Assembly (NCBI GenBank): GCA_019695115.1 | Contig: JAIBAP010000019.1 | Coordinates: 18,008 to 82,007 of the forward strand | DNA length: 64,000 nt | Source of the DNA: Caldilineales bacterium | GTDB lineage: Bacteria; Chloroflexota; Anaerolineae; J102 | Direction: 5' to 3' | Shown here: positions 20,827-29,680 of the stretch, piece by piece | How the letters are laid out: each line of letters begins with the position of its first letter | How positions within the stretch are numbered: position 1 is the stretch's first letter | Made by a program: the position numbers and the translations under genes | The notes under the pieces: generated by a model | What the model saw: the letters and a program-made list of their open reading frames with translations, nothing else | Database searches by the model: none | Told to the model about the DNA's origin: nothing

Positions 20827-20875
20827 AGACCCTAAAGGCCGTGCAAGTCAACAGCTTGCACAACCTTTAGGGTCT
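20827..20875. terminator. GACCC...GGGTC hairpin, copy 2, with nested inner stem
   Basis: Outer arms AGACCCTAAAGG / CCTTTAGGGTCT enclose a second inverted repeat GTGCAAG-N6-GCTTGCAC. It lies downstream of the sugar transferase stop (minus strand) and upstream of the surface gene. Confidence 0.7.
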
Positions 20876-20925
20876 GCTGCCAAGCGTAACAAAGACGTAC
20901 AGCGATGGGCAAACCGGGCGCGCCC

Positions 20926-22344
20926 CTAAAATGCGCCCTTCCCTTTCAGCACCACCCCGATCGTGCGCCACAGGATTTGGAGATCGAGCAGGGGCGAGTA
21001 ATGACTGATGTAGTAGAGGTCGTCTTCGGTGTGCAGGTGCATGGGTTTGTCGCTGCGGCCGCTCACCTGCCACCAGCCGGTGATGCCCGGTGGGACGGCG
21101 AAGCGCTTGTGCTGCCAGGCTTCGTAGCGGGCGACGATCATCGGCAGTTCGGGCCGGGGGCCGACCATGCTCATCTCACCCTTGAGGACGTTGAACAATT
21201 GCGGCAGTTCGTCGATGCTGGCGCGGCGGATGACGCGACCGACGCGGGTGATGCGCGGGTCATCGGCGTGTTTGTGGACGATCTGGCCGTTCTCGTCTTC
21301 GCGCACGACCTCATGCAGCCGTTTATCGGCATCTTGCACCATCGAGCGGAACTTGTAGACATGGAACAAGCGGCCGTTCTCGCCCACGCGCTGTTGGCGC
21401 AAGATGATGGGGCCGGGGGTGTCCAGACGGATGGCGACCGCCGTGACCAACATCAGCGGCCAGATGACCAACAAGGACAGCCCGGCCACGACCAGATCGA
21501 AGATGCGTTTGATCACGCGGTTGAAGCCACTGATGGCGGGGTCGCGCAGGCCGATGAGTGGGATGCCATCCCAATCATCCATGCGGGCGCGGAAGAAGGC
21601 CAGGTCGAGCACATCGGGGACGACGCGCACGCGCACAGGATATTCCTGCAAGGCGATGACGAGTTGGCGCAGGGCCTCGTGAGCGCGCAGGGGCAGGGCA
21701 AAGATGACTTCGTCGACGTGCTTTTCGGCCACGGTGACGATGGCTTGCGACAGCGGCCCCAACACCCGGCCATCGGCGTAAACCTGGCCGATCTTGGCCG
21801 GGTCGTCGTCGAGATAGCCGACCAGTTCCAGCCCCGTCCAGGCTTCCTCCTGGATGCGGCGTCCCAGGGTCTTGCCGGCGTTGCCGGCGCCGATCACCAG
21901 GATGCGGCGGGCGCTGAGTTGGCGCGCCCCGGCCCAGTGCAAGGTCAGACGCAATGTCCAACGATAGGTGATGAGGAAGACGACATCGGCGATGACGAAA
22001 TAGACGAACAGCAGGCGCGGGAGCTCACGGTAGGAGAGATAGAGCACACCGGCAAAAACAAAGCCCGCCATACTGGTTGCCAGCACCAGCGCCTGCAGCT
22101 CATCAGCCGCGCGCAGGGTGTGCTGGGCGTTGTAGACATTGAGCAGGAAAAAGACCAGCGTCCAGATGGCGGCGACGGTGACGTAAAGCGCCGGCGCGAA
22201 ACGCACCAGTTCAGGGGTCAGGGGGCGGCCATAGGGCAGGGAGACGCGCCCCAGATAGGCGAGATAAAGCGCCAACAGAGTCAGGACGATGTCGCTGATG
22301 TAGGCGTAGATGATGTAATTGGCATCCTCTTCGTGTCTTAGCAT
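20926..22344 (-). CDS. Exopolysaccharide initiating sugar transferase (polyprenyl-phosphate glycosylphosphotransferase)
   Basis: A 472-residue membrane enzyme. The first 140 residues hold four or five membrane helices, residues about 145-265 a Rossmann-like CoA-binding domain (ILVIGAGNAGKTLGRR), and the rest is the bacterial sugar transferase domain with its entry helix (RIFDLVVAGLSLLVIWPLML), KFRSM and DELPQLFNVLKGEMSMVGPRP. It transfers a sugar-1-phosphate to undecaprenyl phosphate, the first step of exopolysaccharide or O-unit assembly. Length is typical. Its own promoter is visible at 22378-22407. The downstream glycosyltransferases at 29.7-36 kb may act on its product. Confidence 0.93.
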   Translation of the reverse strand: MLRHEEDANYIIYAYISDIVLTLLALYLAYLGRVSLPYGRPLTPELVRFAPALYVTVAAIWTLVFFLLNVYNAQHTLRAADELQALVLATSMAGFVFAGVLYLSYRELPRLLFVYFVIADVVFLITYRWTLRLTLHWAGARQLSARRILVIGAGNAGKTLGRRIQEEAWTGLELVGYLDDDPAKIGQVYADGRVLGPLSQAIVTVAEKHVDEVIFALPLRAHEALRQLVIALQEYPVRVRVVPDVLDLAFFRARMDDWDGIPLIGLRDPAISGFNRVIKRIFDLVVAGLSLLVIWPLMLVTAVAIRLDTPGPIILRQQRVGENGRLFHVYKFRSMVQDADKRLHEVVREDENGQIVHKHADDPRITRVGRVIRRASIDELPQLFNVLKGEMSMVGPRPELPMIVARYEAWQHKRFAVPPGITGWWQVSGRSDKPMHLHTEDDLYYISHYSPLLDLQILWRTIGVVLKGKGAF

Positions 22345-22377
22345 GTGGACTCCTCACGGCCCAGGGGAACCTGACAC

Positions 22378-22407
22378 ATTATAAACACAGGCTCGGCGCC
22401 AGGCCAA
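22378..22407 (-). promoter_or_regulatory. Predicted promoter of the sugar transferase gene
   Basis: Minus strand TTGGCC (22407-22402) and TATAAT (22383-22378) with 18-bp spacing, 34 bp before the ATG at 22344. Confidence 0.6.
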
Positions 22408-22558
22408 GACTTGCCGGGGCGACTGTATCTCGATCGCCCCGGCAGCCAGCTCTATCCACTATGACTGCCATCGCCGCCCGGATCGTACTCCACCGCCCGG
22501 ACTTTGCCCAAGCGCCCGGCAAAGACACCCAAACCTGGTCGTTCCCTCCCCCCTGCGC

Positions 22559-22619
22559 TATAATCCCTCCCCAGCCTCACACCCCACGCCTCACGTTTCA
22601 CTCCTCACTCCCCACGCCC
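22559..22619 (+). promoter_or_regulatory. -10 box plus heptamer-array leader of the thioesterase gene
   Basis: TATAAT at 22559-22564 is followed by a heptamer array (CTCACAC, CCACGCC, TCACGTT, TCACTCC units) reaching the ATG at 22620. No good -35 was seen. The array would form nearly the entire 5' untranslated leader. Confidence 0.5.
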
Positions 22620-23114
22620 ATGACCCTCGCAGCCAAACCCGCCCGCGAATCCTTTGTCGAAATGACCGAACTGGTGCTGCCGCCGCACACCAACGCCCTC
22701 GGCACAGCTTTCGGCGGCCAGATCATGGCCTGGATCGATATCTGCGCCGGCATTGCCGCCGCCCGCCATGCCCGCCGCGTGGCCGTGACCGTGAGCATGG
22801 ATGACCTGCATTTTCGCTCGCCCATCTACCTGGGCGAAGTCGTCCTCCTCAAGGCCCAGGTCAATCGCGCCTGGCACACCAGCATGGAGGTGGGGGTGAA
22901 GGTGGAGGCCGAAAACGCCCTGACCGGTGAGCGCCGGCATTGTTCCAGCGCCTATCTCACCTTTGTCGCCCTGGATGAACACGGCCGGCGCGTGAGCATC
23001 CCCGAACTGCTGCCCGAAAGCGCGGACGAGCAACGGCGCTTTGGCGAGGCCGAGGAACGGCGGACGATCCGGCTGGAGCGCCGCAATCTCGACCGGGATG
23101 TAGTGGAGGGATAG
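22620..23114 (+). CDS. Acyl-CoA thioesterase, hotdog fold (YciA/BACH type)
   Basis: A 164-residue single hotdog domain. The family signature THTNALGTAFGGQIMAWID-like stretch appears as HTNALGTAFGGQIMAWIDIC near residues 20-40, with the catalytic Asp following and VAVTVSMDDLHFRSPIYLGE in the centre. These enzymes hydrolyse acyl-CoA to free acid and CoA in the cytoplasm and usually form hexamers. ATG at 22620 is chosen over upstream in-frame codons because homology begins there. It stands alone, convergent with the phosphoesterase gene. Confidence 0.9.
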   Translation: MTLAAKPARESFVEMTELVLPPHTNALGTAFGGQIMAWIDICAGIAAARHARRVAVTVSMDDLHFRSPIYLGEVVLLKAQVNRAWHTSMEVGVKVEAENALTGERRHCSSAYLTFVALDEHGRRVSIPELLPESADEQRRFGEAEERRTIRLERRNLDRDVVEG

Positions 23115-23150
23115 TGGAGTTCGCACGCCCACGTGCGAACGGTGCGCCCA

Positions 23151-24107
23151 TCAGCCATCGGGGTCGTATTCGATGCTGCGGGAGCGGTCGAACGTCCGCC
23201 AGGCCGCGGCCAGTTGGTCGCTGTCGTAGCCGGCATCGCCGGGACGGATGGCGGTTGCGACTTGCACCCGGCGCAGGTGGGCAAAGAAGGGGATGATCCA
23301 CCAACGGGCGGTGCGCAACTCCTCCCAGAAAAGATGGGCGATCAGCCCGCCCTGGCGGTAGAACTCAGTGCGACGAAAAGCCGCCAGCTCGGCCTCCAGA
23401 TCATAGGCCAGGCGGCGTTCTTCGGCCTGCCAGCCGTCCGCCCCCCGCTGCAAGAGCACATAACCGGCGCGCGGGTCGCCATCGATCGGCAAACCCACCG
23501 AGGGTGTGCGCACGAAACGGTATCCCTGCCATTGTCGCTGCCAATACCAGTGCAGATGCGACCCGACGAGGGTGGTGTGGGCGGGCAGACCGGCAAAGAC
23601 ACGCGTCCAGTCCGCTTCGCCAACATGGGCGGTCAAACGGGCGGTGTCATCGCCGGGCGCGGCGTGCGCCATCAGCAGGGGCGTGTCGCCATCACACAGC
23701 CAGAGGGTCGAGGGTAGCTGGCCGAGCCAGTGGCGGTCGTCGGCGTCGAGATGGCCGAACTCGAAACAGGTTGGGGCCCAATTGGCCTGGCGCCAGCGAG
23801 GATCGGAGGGGTCGGCCAACTCGTGTAGATAGCGCTCGTGATTGCCCCGCGTGCAGGGAATGCCCAGGCGACGCAGCCGTTGCACCACTTCCAGCGAATG
23901 GGCCGATCCCGTGCAGAGGTCGCCGTTGCAGACGACGGCATCGACATCCTGACCGGCGATGTCATCCAGCACAGCCTCCAGCGCCCGGATGTTGCCGTGG
24001 ATGTCGGCGATGATGGCGATCCGGTCGCTGTGACCGGGCAGCAGAGGACGATCGGGATCGGGAGCAGGTGTGGAAGACGGAAGGCGCAACACAGAGCAAA
24101 ACCTCAC
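23151..24107 (-). CDS. Metallophosphoesterase
   Basis: A 318-residue calcineurin-like phosphoesterase. The dimetal motifs are complete: IADIHGN near residues 33-39, [17 protein letters not shown], and a later GSHLHWYW. The substrate is not predictable; relatives act as protein phosphatases or diadenosine tetraphosphate hydrolases. The GTG start at 24107 overlaps the stop of the SufE gene (GTGA), so it is translationally coupled to it. No ATG lies between that GTG and the first metal motif, which supports the choice. A C-terminal extension of about 60 residues after residue 255 has no recognised domain. Confidence 0.82.
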   Translation of the reverse strand: MRFCSVLRLPSSTPAPDPDRPLLPGHSDRIAIIADIHGNIRALEAVLDDIAGQDVDAVVCNGDLCTGSAHSLEVVQRLRRLGIPCTRGNHERYLHELADPSDPRWRQANWAPTCFEFGHLDADDRHWLGQLPSTLWLCDGDTPLLMAHAAPGDDTARLTAHVGEADWTRVFAGLPAHTTLVGSHLHWYWQRQWQGYRFVRTPSVGLPIDGDPRAGYVLLQRGADGWQAEERRLAYDLEAELAAFRRTEFYRQGGLIAHLFWEELRTARWWIIPFFAHLRRVQVATAIRPGDAGYDSDQLAAAWRTFDRSRSIEYDPDG

Positions 24108-24568
24108 ACCGCCCGCACAACCTGCCGCTTCATATAAGCCATGAGTGCGTGCAGCCCGCGCAGACGCAGATGCGAGATGACTTCGTGCAGGCCCAACAGC
24201 CGGTAGACCTCATCGGGCGTGGCCAGAACCTGGGCGACGGTGACGCCGTTCAGCCCCTCGGCCAGGATGCCGGCGTAGCCGCGCACGGTGGGCGATTCGC
24301 GGGGAACATCGAAGAAGAACCGCACCCGGCCCTCTTCGACTTCGGTGTGAAGGAAGACCGGCGTCTGGCACTCGTGCACCTGCTCCATGGCCTCGCGGTG
24401 GGCCAGCAGGCGGTCGGGCAGGTCGGGAAGATTCTCGGAGAAATCGACCATGTAGTCGATGCGTTCGTTGGGGGCGGCGTCGCGGAACTCGCGAATGATG
24501 TCTTGCAGGGCCGGGGGACAGGCCAGAAACTGGGCTTGGAGGGCGGGATCGTCGAACATAGCGGCCAT
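24104..24568 (-). CDS. SufE family Fe-S cluster assembly protein
   Basis: About 154 residues. SufE accepts persulfide sulfur from the cysteine desulfurase SufS and passes it to the SufBCD scaffold. The conserved Cys lies in [10 protein letters not shown] near residue 67, and the C-terminal [19 protein letters not shown] matches the family. Two ATGs (24568 and 24559) are possible; neither has a strong ribosome binding site. No sufS or sufBCD is nearby. The stop overlaps the start of the phosphoesterase gene by four bases. Confidence 0.85.
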   Translation of the reverse strand: MAAMFDDPALQAQFLACPPALQDIIREFRDAAPNERIDYMVDFSENLPDLPDRLLAHREAMEQVHECQTPVFLHTEVEEGRVRFFFDVPRESPTVRGYAGILAEGLNGVTVAQVLATPDEVYRLLGLHEVISHLRLRGLHALMAYMKRQVVRAV

Positions 24569-24603
24569 TATACCATCAGCGGCGTCGAGCAACAGGCCCG
24601 AAA

Positions 24604-24639
24604 ACCCAACGCCCCATCGGCGAGGATGGGGCGTTGGGT
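24604..24639. terminator. Hairpin after the glycogen-binding protein gene
   Basis: Stem ACCCAACGCCCCATC / GATGGGGCGTTGGGT with a short loop, 18 bp beyond the minus-strand stop at 24658. Confidence 0.75.
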
Positions 24640-24657
24640 AACCAGGTCGATGGGCGA

Positions 24658-24945
24658 TCAGCACTGCACGACCGAGTTGTAGCCGCCGAAAGGATTGGCA
24701 ACATAGCCATCGGCGTCCTGTTCGTTGGCCCAGGCGCCGTCGATGCGGTAGCGATACTGGTAGGCGCGACCGGTGGGCGCTTCCAACGTCAGCTTGTAGA
24801 TGCCGCCCTTGCTCTGGCTTAGGGGTTGCGGCTGCCAGCCGTTGAACTCGCCAACCACTTCGACCTGGCTGGCATGGGCGGCAAAGTCCACCTCGAAGGT
24901 GAGCTTGGCAACCTGGCGGCTTTTGACGAACTTCTTGGACAACAT
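24658..24945 (-). CDS. Stand-alone CBM48/AMPK-type glycogen-binding domain protein
   Basis: Only 95 residues, almost wholly an isoamylase-N/CBM48 domain: [35 protein letters not shown], then a C-terminal [12 protein letters not shown]. In enzymes this domain sits next to a catalytic barrel; here it is alone. It could be a glycogen-surface adaptor, and a glycogen phosphorylase lies about 11 kb away. Start ATG at 24945 has AAGGAG 9 nt upstream; the longer frame is not used. A terminator hairpin follows. A similar mini-protein is common in Chloroflexota and Deltaproteobacteria (family knowledge). Confidence 0.85.
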   Translation of the reverse strand: MLSKKFVKSRQVAKLTFEVDFAAHASQVEVVGEFNGWQPQPLSQSKGGIYKLTLEAPTGRAYQYRYRIDGAWANEQDADGYVANPFGGYNSVVQC

Positions 24946-25176
24946 GGGGTGAGACTCCTTGACGTGTGAGATGGGCAAAGAAAAAGGACGACGTTGGCGC
25001 CGTCCCTCGTCTTGCGGCAAAACGCTTGCCGGGCGGGCATCCTACCAGCAGGCCCGGTCGCTTGTCAACTCGACCCGGCCCATGCACGATGGTTCCTATC
25101 GCCCATGAGCATGACAATCGTACCGAACATAAAGACACGAAGCAGCAGAAAGTAGTGGCAACTTCCCAGGCCGGGA

Positions 25177-26421
25177 TCACCCCCTGAGGGCCTCGATCAG
25201 GTTCTCGGCCTCGGCGGCCGAAATCTTCCCCGCCGCCAGCATGTCCAGGATGGCGTGCAGTTCGTCACGGCTGGGGCCGGCGGTCTTGGGCGGCGCCGGC
25301 GCCGCCGGCTTGGGGCTGACCGACTCGAACAGGTCGCGCGCCAGGCTCCGCATCGAGGCCCCGATCTCGGCCCCCATCTGGGCGCTGACCTGGCCGGCGG
25401 CCCGGCCGGCTTCCTTGCCCAGGACGCTGGCGGCGCGGGCCATTTCTTTCTGCATCTCCGCCATCGCCCGGCGGATCTCGCCATCGATGCCGGCGGCGGC
25501 GCGGTCGCCCTTGCCGGGTGCATTGATCTTGACGTTGCCCTGCGCCTCGATATTGAGGGCGGCGGCGCGCTCTGGCTGGCCGAGCGTGGCCCGCACCAGA
25601 CCGTCTTCGCCGTTCTCGACCGTGGCGCTGGGATCCAGCCTGACCTGGCCGCCGGCGCGAACGACCACACGCACATCCCCCGTGATGCGCGCCGCCACAT
25701 CGCCGCGGGCGCCGATCCAGTAGGTTCCCTCCGACAGGAGGGCGCCGGTCAAGCGGGCGTCGCCGCCCACCTCCGGCGCTGCCAAGGTGCGGCCGGGCGC
25801 GGTCACGGCCAGGTCGCCGCTCACCCGTTTCAGATCCGCCGCCTCGGTGATGCTGACGAGGGCGGCGTCGCCGTCGATCTCCTTGATCAGCACCTGGCGG
25901 CAAGCGGAGGCGTGCAAATCGCCGTGAATGCGGCCGGCGTGGACTTCTCCCACGCCCGACAGGCTGACATCGCCCTCGACGGCAGCGACGCGCACCAGGC
26001 CGGCGCTGGCCACGGCCAGGTCGCCGTGAACCCGCTCCAGACTCAGGCTGCCTGTGATCTGGCGCATGGCGGCATCGCCATGAACCTCGCCTGTGATCTG
26101 AAGAGCGGTCAGATCACTGCCAACCAGATCGCCGTGGCAGTGTTCCAGCCCGACCTCGCCCAACATGCGCAGGACGACATCGCCCGCCTCGCCCAGCAGA
26201 CGGCAGCCCGTCCCCGCCGGCAGCGTCAGGGTCACATCGCCGGCGGTGTGCAGATGGGTCTCGCCCTCACTCTGACTGACCTGCGGCGCCTGGTCGGGCG
26301 CGCTGCCGGCGCGGGCGATGAGATGGCCGCTGTTGCGTCCCGGTTGGCCGCGCACGACCACATCGCCATGACGCACATGCAAGACGACGATCCCATTCGG
26401 TTTGAAATCAAGTGTTGTCAT
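25177..26421 (-). CDS. DUF4097-like beta-helix protein with C-terminal SHOCT-like segment
   Basis: A 414-residue protein of repeated short beta units ([20 protein letters not shown], then similar HGDLxVxxxxxV steps to about residue 265), as in DUF4097/polymer-type beta helices. A charged helical zone follows (about 300-365). The last 30 residues ([19 protein letters not shown]) repeat the SHOCT-like ending of the DUF2089 protein encoded upstream. It starts 3 bp after the end of the degraded gene, in the same operon. No signal peptide. Function unknown; the family often accompanies DUF2089 regulators and may sense envelope stress (inference). Confidence 0.7.
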   Translation of the reverse strand: MTTLDFKPNGIVVLHVRHGDVVVRGQPGRNSGHLIARAGSAPDQAPQVSQSEGETHLHTAGDVTLTLPAGTGCRLLGEAGDVVLRMLGEVGLEHCHGDLVGSDLTALQITGEVHGDAAMRQITGSLSLERVHGDLAVASAGLVRVAAVEGDVSLSGVGEVHAGRIHGDLHASACRQVLIKEIDGDAALVSITEAADLKRVSGDLAVTAPGRTLAAPEVGGDARLTGALLSEGTYWIGARGDVAARITGDVRVVVRAGGQVRLDPSATVENGEDGLVRATLGQPERAAALNIEAQGNVKINAPGKGDRAAAGIDGEIRRAMAEMQKEMARAASVLGKEAGRAAGQVSAQMGAEIGASMRSLARDLFESVSPKPAAPAPPKTAGPSRDELHAILDMLAAGKISAAEAENLIEALRG

Positions 26422-26424
26422 CGT

Positions 26425-26641
26425 TCACTCCACGAACATCTCGACGCGCTCGCTGCCTTCGCCGTCGTCCACTTCGATGAACTTGCCGCCAGGCGCAGCG
26501 AACAAGGCCGTGCGGAAGTTCTCGACCTCGGCGCCCAGCCCCCCAGGCGCAAGCCAAGATCGACCAGGCCGAGCGGCAGCGAGAGATTGACTTTGACTCG
26601 CCACGCACCATATTCAAGATGCGCATTCGTTCTTCTTGCAT
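26425..26641 (-). pseudogene. Frameshifted SHOCT-associated protein, middle gene of the DUF2089 cluster
   Basis: Three minus-strand frames carry pieces of one protein: MQEERMRILNMV, then KVNLSLPLGLVDLGLRLG, then LGAEVENFRTALFAAPGGKF and IEVDDGEGSERVEMFVE with a stop at 26425-26427. The second break coincides with a run of six G, one short of the in-frame seven. The first break needs another -1 change, and the usual SHOCT helix after MRILNMV is missing. Intact relatives are about 130-150 residues. The stop is 3 bp before the DUF4097-like start, so operon order is preserved. A homopolymer sequencing error could explain one break but not the short length. Confidence 0.7.
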
Positions 26642-26716
26642 GAGATGACTCCTTGTGGGTGGGTCGGCAAGGCTTCGAGGTCGATATTTTGCGCGGGTCG
26701 GGCTGGGCGACGGCGC

Positions 26717-27136
26717 TCATGAACGGGCCTCCCGCAGCAGCGTCGCGGCTTCGGCGGCGCTGATTTTTCCCGCGGCCAGGTCGTCCAGCACCTGCTTGCG
26801 TTCGACCCGTGGGGGCGTTTCCTGCTGTGGCGGTGTGAAGCCCATGACCTGGAGCATGTCGTTGAGACGCGAGCGCAGGGTGGGATAGGAGAGACCTACT
26901 TCTTCTTGCAGACGGTTGAGCTTGCCCTCGCAACGCACAAAGGCTTCCATCAGTTCCAGTTGTTCGGGCGAGAGACGGGCGAAACGGCGCAGCACCGGCA
27001 GTTGCGCCGCCTCGAACTCGGCCACGGGGCCGGGGGCGAAGCGCCCGTGGCTGGTGACATCGCACTGGCGGCAATAGATTTCGGTGACGACCAGTTCGCC
27101 GTCGCAGAATGGGCAATGGGTGGGCAGGGCCAGCAT
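26717..27136 (-). CDS. DUF2089 family zinc-ribbon/HTH regulator
   Basis: A 139-residue protein. Residues 1-40 form a zinc ribbon (CPFCDGE ... CRQCDVTSHG), the middle is helix-turn-helix-like (GLSYPTLRSRLNDMLQVMGF), and the end is a SHOCT-like helix pair ([20 protein letters not shown]). ATG at 27136 is preferred over TTG at 27151 because GGAGGAGG stands directly before it. It heads an operon with the frameshifted gene and the DUF4097-like gene. A consensus promoter with three evenly spaced direct repeats lies upstream, suggesting self-regulation. Confidence 0.85.
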   Translation of the reverse strand: MLALPTHCPFCDGELVVTEIYCRQCDVTSHGRFAPGPVAEFEAAQLPVLRRFARLSPEQLELMEAFVRCEGKLNRLQEEVGLSYPTLRSRLNDMLQVMGFTPPQQETPPRVERKQVLDDLAAGKISAAEAATLLREARS

Positions 27137-27164
27137 GGCCTCCTCCGTCAATTCAGATCAGGAA

Positions 27165-27236
27165 TCAAGAAAATCAATCTATGCAAGATAATAATTCAAG
27201 AATATTGATTTGTCAAGACCTATCGTTGAAGAATAT
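27165..27236 (-). promoter_or_regulatory. DUF2089 operon promoter with three 31-bp-spaced repeats
   Basis: Minus strand TTGACA (27216-27211), 17-bp spacer, TATTAT (27193-27188). Plus-strand decamers TCAAGAAAAT, TCAAGAATAT and TGAAGAATAT start at 27165, 27196 and 27227, exactly 31 bp apart (three helical turns): one downstream of the start point, one in the spacer, one upstream of the -35. The surrounding DNA is AT-rich, so chance similarity is possible for the flanks. Confidence 0.65.
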
Positions 27237-27398
27237 TCAAATACAGCCTTGATTCTCTTTCACTTTCCTGTCATCGCCCTTGACTGCCACGCGCTCATTT
27301 CGTATAGTTTTCGGATTCCAAAAAACTACGCTGCCACCCAAGCGCCCACTCACCCGCGGCTTTGCCGCTTCCGCCCGCCCGGCCTACAATCCCCGGCC

Positions 27399-27596
27399 AT
27401 GAACCGCGACCAACTCATCGCCCGCAAACACGAAGTCATCGCCGCCATCCAACGCGCCCGCAGCGAATTGGAACGCCGCCAGCAGGAACCCTCCACCTGG
27501 CGCAACCGCCGCCAGATCGCCGCCCTCGAAAACAGGCTGGATCAGCTCATGGCCGAAGAATACCGCCTGCGCCTCCAGATCGACCAGACCCGTTGA
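27399..27596 (+). CDS. Small coiled-coil protein
   Basis: A 65-residue, highly charged protein, MNRDQLIARKHEVIAAIQRA at the start, predicted to be one long helix or helical hairpin. A TACAAT -10 box lies at 27385-27390, only 9 bp before the ATG, so if used the transcript would be nearly leaderless. No family recognised. It is convergent with YaaT. Real expression is likely but not proven by sequence. Confidence 0.5.
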   Translation: MNRDQLIARKHEVIAAIQRARSELERRQQEPSTWRNRRQIAALENRLDQLMAEEYRLRLQIDQTR

Positions 27597-27629
27597 GCGC
27601 GGGCCGCCGAAGGATGCCTCTGCACCGGT

Positions 27630-28472
27630 TTAGCTCGGCCACTTTTTGCCGTAGCGACGGTTGGGGTCGCCCGGAGCGTGCAGGTCGGCGGCAGGTAGTT
27701 CGCTGCGCGACCCACCCTCCCCCATCTCAACCGTGACCAATTCCATCAGGACGTTCACATAGCGCACCTGGCCGACGCCGTCGGGCGTTTGCACCATCTG
27801 GCCGGGCCTGGGCAGATAACGACGCAATTCGGTGTAGGTGGCGTCTTCGTAGGCCAGGCTGCACAGCAGGCGGCCACAGGTGCCAGAAATATCGGTGGGG
27901 TTCAGCGGCAAATTCTGGTTCTTGGCCATCTTGATCGAGACGGCGTGGAACTCGCGCAGGAAGGCGCTGCAACAAAGGTCGCGCCCGCATTTGCCAAAAC
28001 CGCCGATGAACTTGGCTTCGTCGCGCACGCCGATCTGCCGCATCTCGATGCGGGCGCTGAACTGCTGCGACAGGTCTTTGACCAGCTGCCTGAAATCAAC
28101 GCGCTGGTCGGCCGTATATTCCACCACCAATCGCCGGCCGTTATAACTATACGAACAGCGCACGACTTTCATCGCCAGGCGGTGTTCGCGGGCCTTGCGC
28201 GCACAGATTTCCATCGCTTCTGGCTCGCGCGCCGCCCATTGGTTGCGCAGGGCCAGGTCTTGGGCGTTGGCGCGGCGGACGACCGGCTTCAGGTCGCTGT
28301 TCACCGCCTGCGCGTCCACCTCTTTGGCCGCGTGGACGACCTGCACCAACTCGCGGCCCCGCGCCGTTTCGACCAACACCCACTCGCCCGGCAGCAAGTC
28401 GGTGTAGCCGTTGGGATCGAAATAATAGATTTTGGTGACGGGTTGAAATTGAACACCGATGACTTGAGGCAT
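27630..28472 (-). CDS. PSP1 domain protein, YaaT/RicT family
   Basis: A 280-residue PSP1-domain protein (MPQVIGVQFQPVTKIYYFDP start). The conserved cysteines are present: CGRDLCCSAFLREF near residues 167-180 and GTCGRLLCSLAYE near 205-217. In Bacillus the homologue (YaaT/RicT) works with RicA and RicF in an Fe-S-containing complex that affects RNase Y activity and development. ATG at 28472 is chosen by homology; the frame extends upstream as a shadow of holB. It lies directly after holB, the same pairing seen in Firmicutes. Confidence 0.9.
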   Translation of the reverse strand: MPQVIGVQFQPVTKIYYFDPNGYTDLLPGEWVLVETARGRELVQVVHAAKEVDAQAVNSDLKPVVRRANAQDLALRNQWAAREPEAMEICARKAREHRLAMKVVRCSYSYNGRRLVVEYTADQRVDFRQLVKDLSQQFSARIEMRQIGVRDEAKFIGGFGKCGRDLCCSAFLREFHAVSIKMAKNQNLPLNPTDISGTCGRLLCSLAYEDATYTELRRYLPRPGQMVQTPDGVGQVRYVNVLMELVTVEMGEGGSRSELPAADLHAPGDPNRRYGKKWPS

Positions 28473-28530
28473 TGCGATTTCCAGGCGACGGGTTGGGTGC
28501 GGCCGCGGCAGCCGGCCGGCCAGTCGCATT

Positions 28531-29526
28531 CTACGCCATCGACGGCGCTTTGAGCAACAAGCTCTCGAGTGCCAACTGCACATTCACATTCTGGCGCAGA
28601 TAGCCGGCCGTAGTCATCAGCGCCGCCAGGAAACGCCGCACGTCGCCCGGCGGCGAAGCCGCCGCCGCGGCCCGCACCTGCTCTTGTTGGTCGCGATGGA
28701 CGATCAGTTCCCCGCATCCCTGCTGCACAAACAACACATCGCGCCACCACAGCAACCAGCTGCGCAAGGTCGTTTCCAGGTCGTCGCTATCGGCCAGCCG
28801 GGCGGCGTAGGCCAGGCGCTCGACCCGGTTCTGCCGGGCCAGGGACTGCCCTTCGTTCAGACGCTGCTGTTGTCTGGCCCAGGCGTCGGGGCGCGTCAGC
28901 ATCTGCACGGCCCAGCCCAACCGACCGGCGCTCAGCCCGGCCAGCAAATCTGCCTGCGCCAGCGCTGCCCCCCAGCCTTCCTGCAAAGCAGCAGCAATGG
29001 CCACCGCCGGCAGCGGCCGCAAACTCAGAGTCTGGCAGCGCGAGGTGATGGTGGGCAATAGCCCGGCCGCCTGGCTGGAGGTGAGCAGGATGCGGGTCGA
29101 GTCGGTCGGCTCTTCCAGCGTCTTCAGGAGGGCGTTGGCCGAGTTGGCGTTGGCCCGGTCGAAGCCGGGGAGGATGAAGACCTTGAAGCGGCCTTCGATC
29201 GGCGACAACGCCGCCTCGCGGATGAGGTCGCGCACCTGTTCGATCTTCAGTTGCCCGCCCTGCGCCTCCACCAGGCGGTGGTCGGGGTGGCCGCCCTCGG
29301 CCGCCAGCCGGCACGAGCGGCAGCGTCCGCACGCCCCCAGGCCGGGGCCGGACTGCGGCGAGGCGCAGGTGAGGGCCTGGGCGAAGGCCAGAGCCAGGGT
29401 CGTCTTGCCCACCTGGTCGGGGCCGGTGAAAAGGTAGGCGTGGCTGGTGCGGCCAGAGAGGACGGACGCTTGCAGAAGCCGCTGCGCCCAGTCGTGGCCG
29501 TAGACGCGGAGAAGAGGAGCGGGCAT
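28531..29526 (-). CDS. holB: DNA polymerase III subunit delta' (clamp loader)
   Basis: A 331-residue AAA+ clamp-loader protein. It has a P-loop GPDQVGKTTLALAFAQAL near residues 35-52, a zinc module CGRCRSC, the sensor segment NSANALLKTLEEPTDSTRIL and SRCQTL. The intact P-loop is more gamma/tau-like than in the delta' of E. coli, which lacks ATPase activity. With HolA (at 49119) and DnaX it loads the beta clamp. It is followed by yaaT. The upstream leader is a heptamer array and a G-rich tract with no clear Shine-Dalgarno. Confidence 0.9.
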   Translation of the reverse strand: MPAPLLRVYGHDWAQRLLQASVLSGRTSHAYLFTGPDQVGKTTLALAFAQALTCASPQSGPGLGACGRCRSCRLAAEGGHPDHRLVEAQGGQLKIEQVRDLIREAALSPIEGRFKVFILPGFDRANANSANALLKTLEEPTDSTRILLTSSQAAGLLPTITSRCQTLSLRPLPAVAIAAALQEGWGAALAQADLLAGLSAGRLGWAVQMLTRPDAWARQQQRLNEGQSLARQNRVERLAYAARLADSDDLETTLRSWLLWWRDVLFVQQGCGELIVHRDQQEQVRAAAAASPPGDVRRFLAALMTTAGYLRQNVNVQLALESLLLKAPSMA

Positions 29527-29529
29527 GGG

Positions 29530-29665
29530 GGAGGGAGGAGGGAAACGTGAGGAGGGAAACGTGAGGGGGGAAACGTGAGGGGGGAAACGTGAGGAGGGAA
29601 ACGTGAGGGGTGAGGTGGGGGGTGGGGGCGGGGGGGCGGGGGGGCGGGGGGGCGGAGGGCAGCAG
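29530..29665. repeat. 14-bp array plus G-run tract upstream of holB
   Basis: Five copies of a 14-mer (two heptamers, GAAACGTGAGGAGG type) run from 29530 to about 29610. They are followed by three copies of an 8-mer with seven G in a row (about 29628-29655), a sequence able to form a G-quadruplex on the plus strand. Confidence 0.75.
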
Positions 29666-29680
29666 GGAATAGGGCGAGGG

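Noticed and set aside
20765..20863. Longer start for the 16703 surface protein
   Set aside because: It would translate through the GACCC hairpin and place 33 non-signal residues before the signal peptide; the TTG at 20764 has a good ribosome binding site.
17957..20929. A 990-codon plus-strand open frame opposite the surface protein
   Set aside because: It mirrors the GC-rich minus-strand gene codon for codon, has no signal or domain, and crosses a terminator hairpin; a shadow frame.
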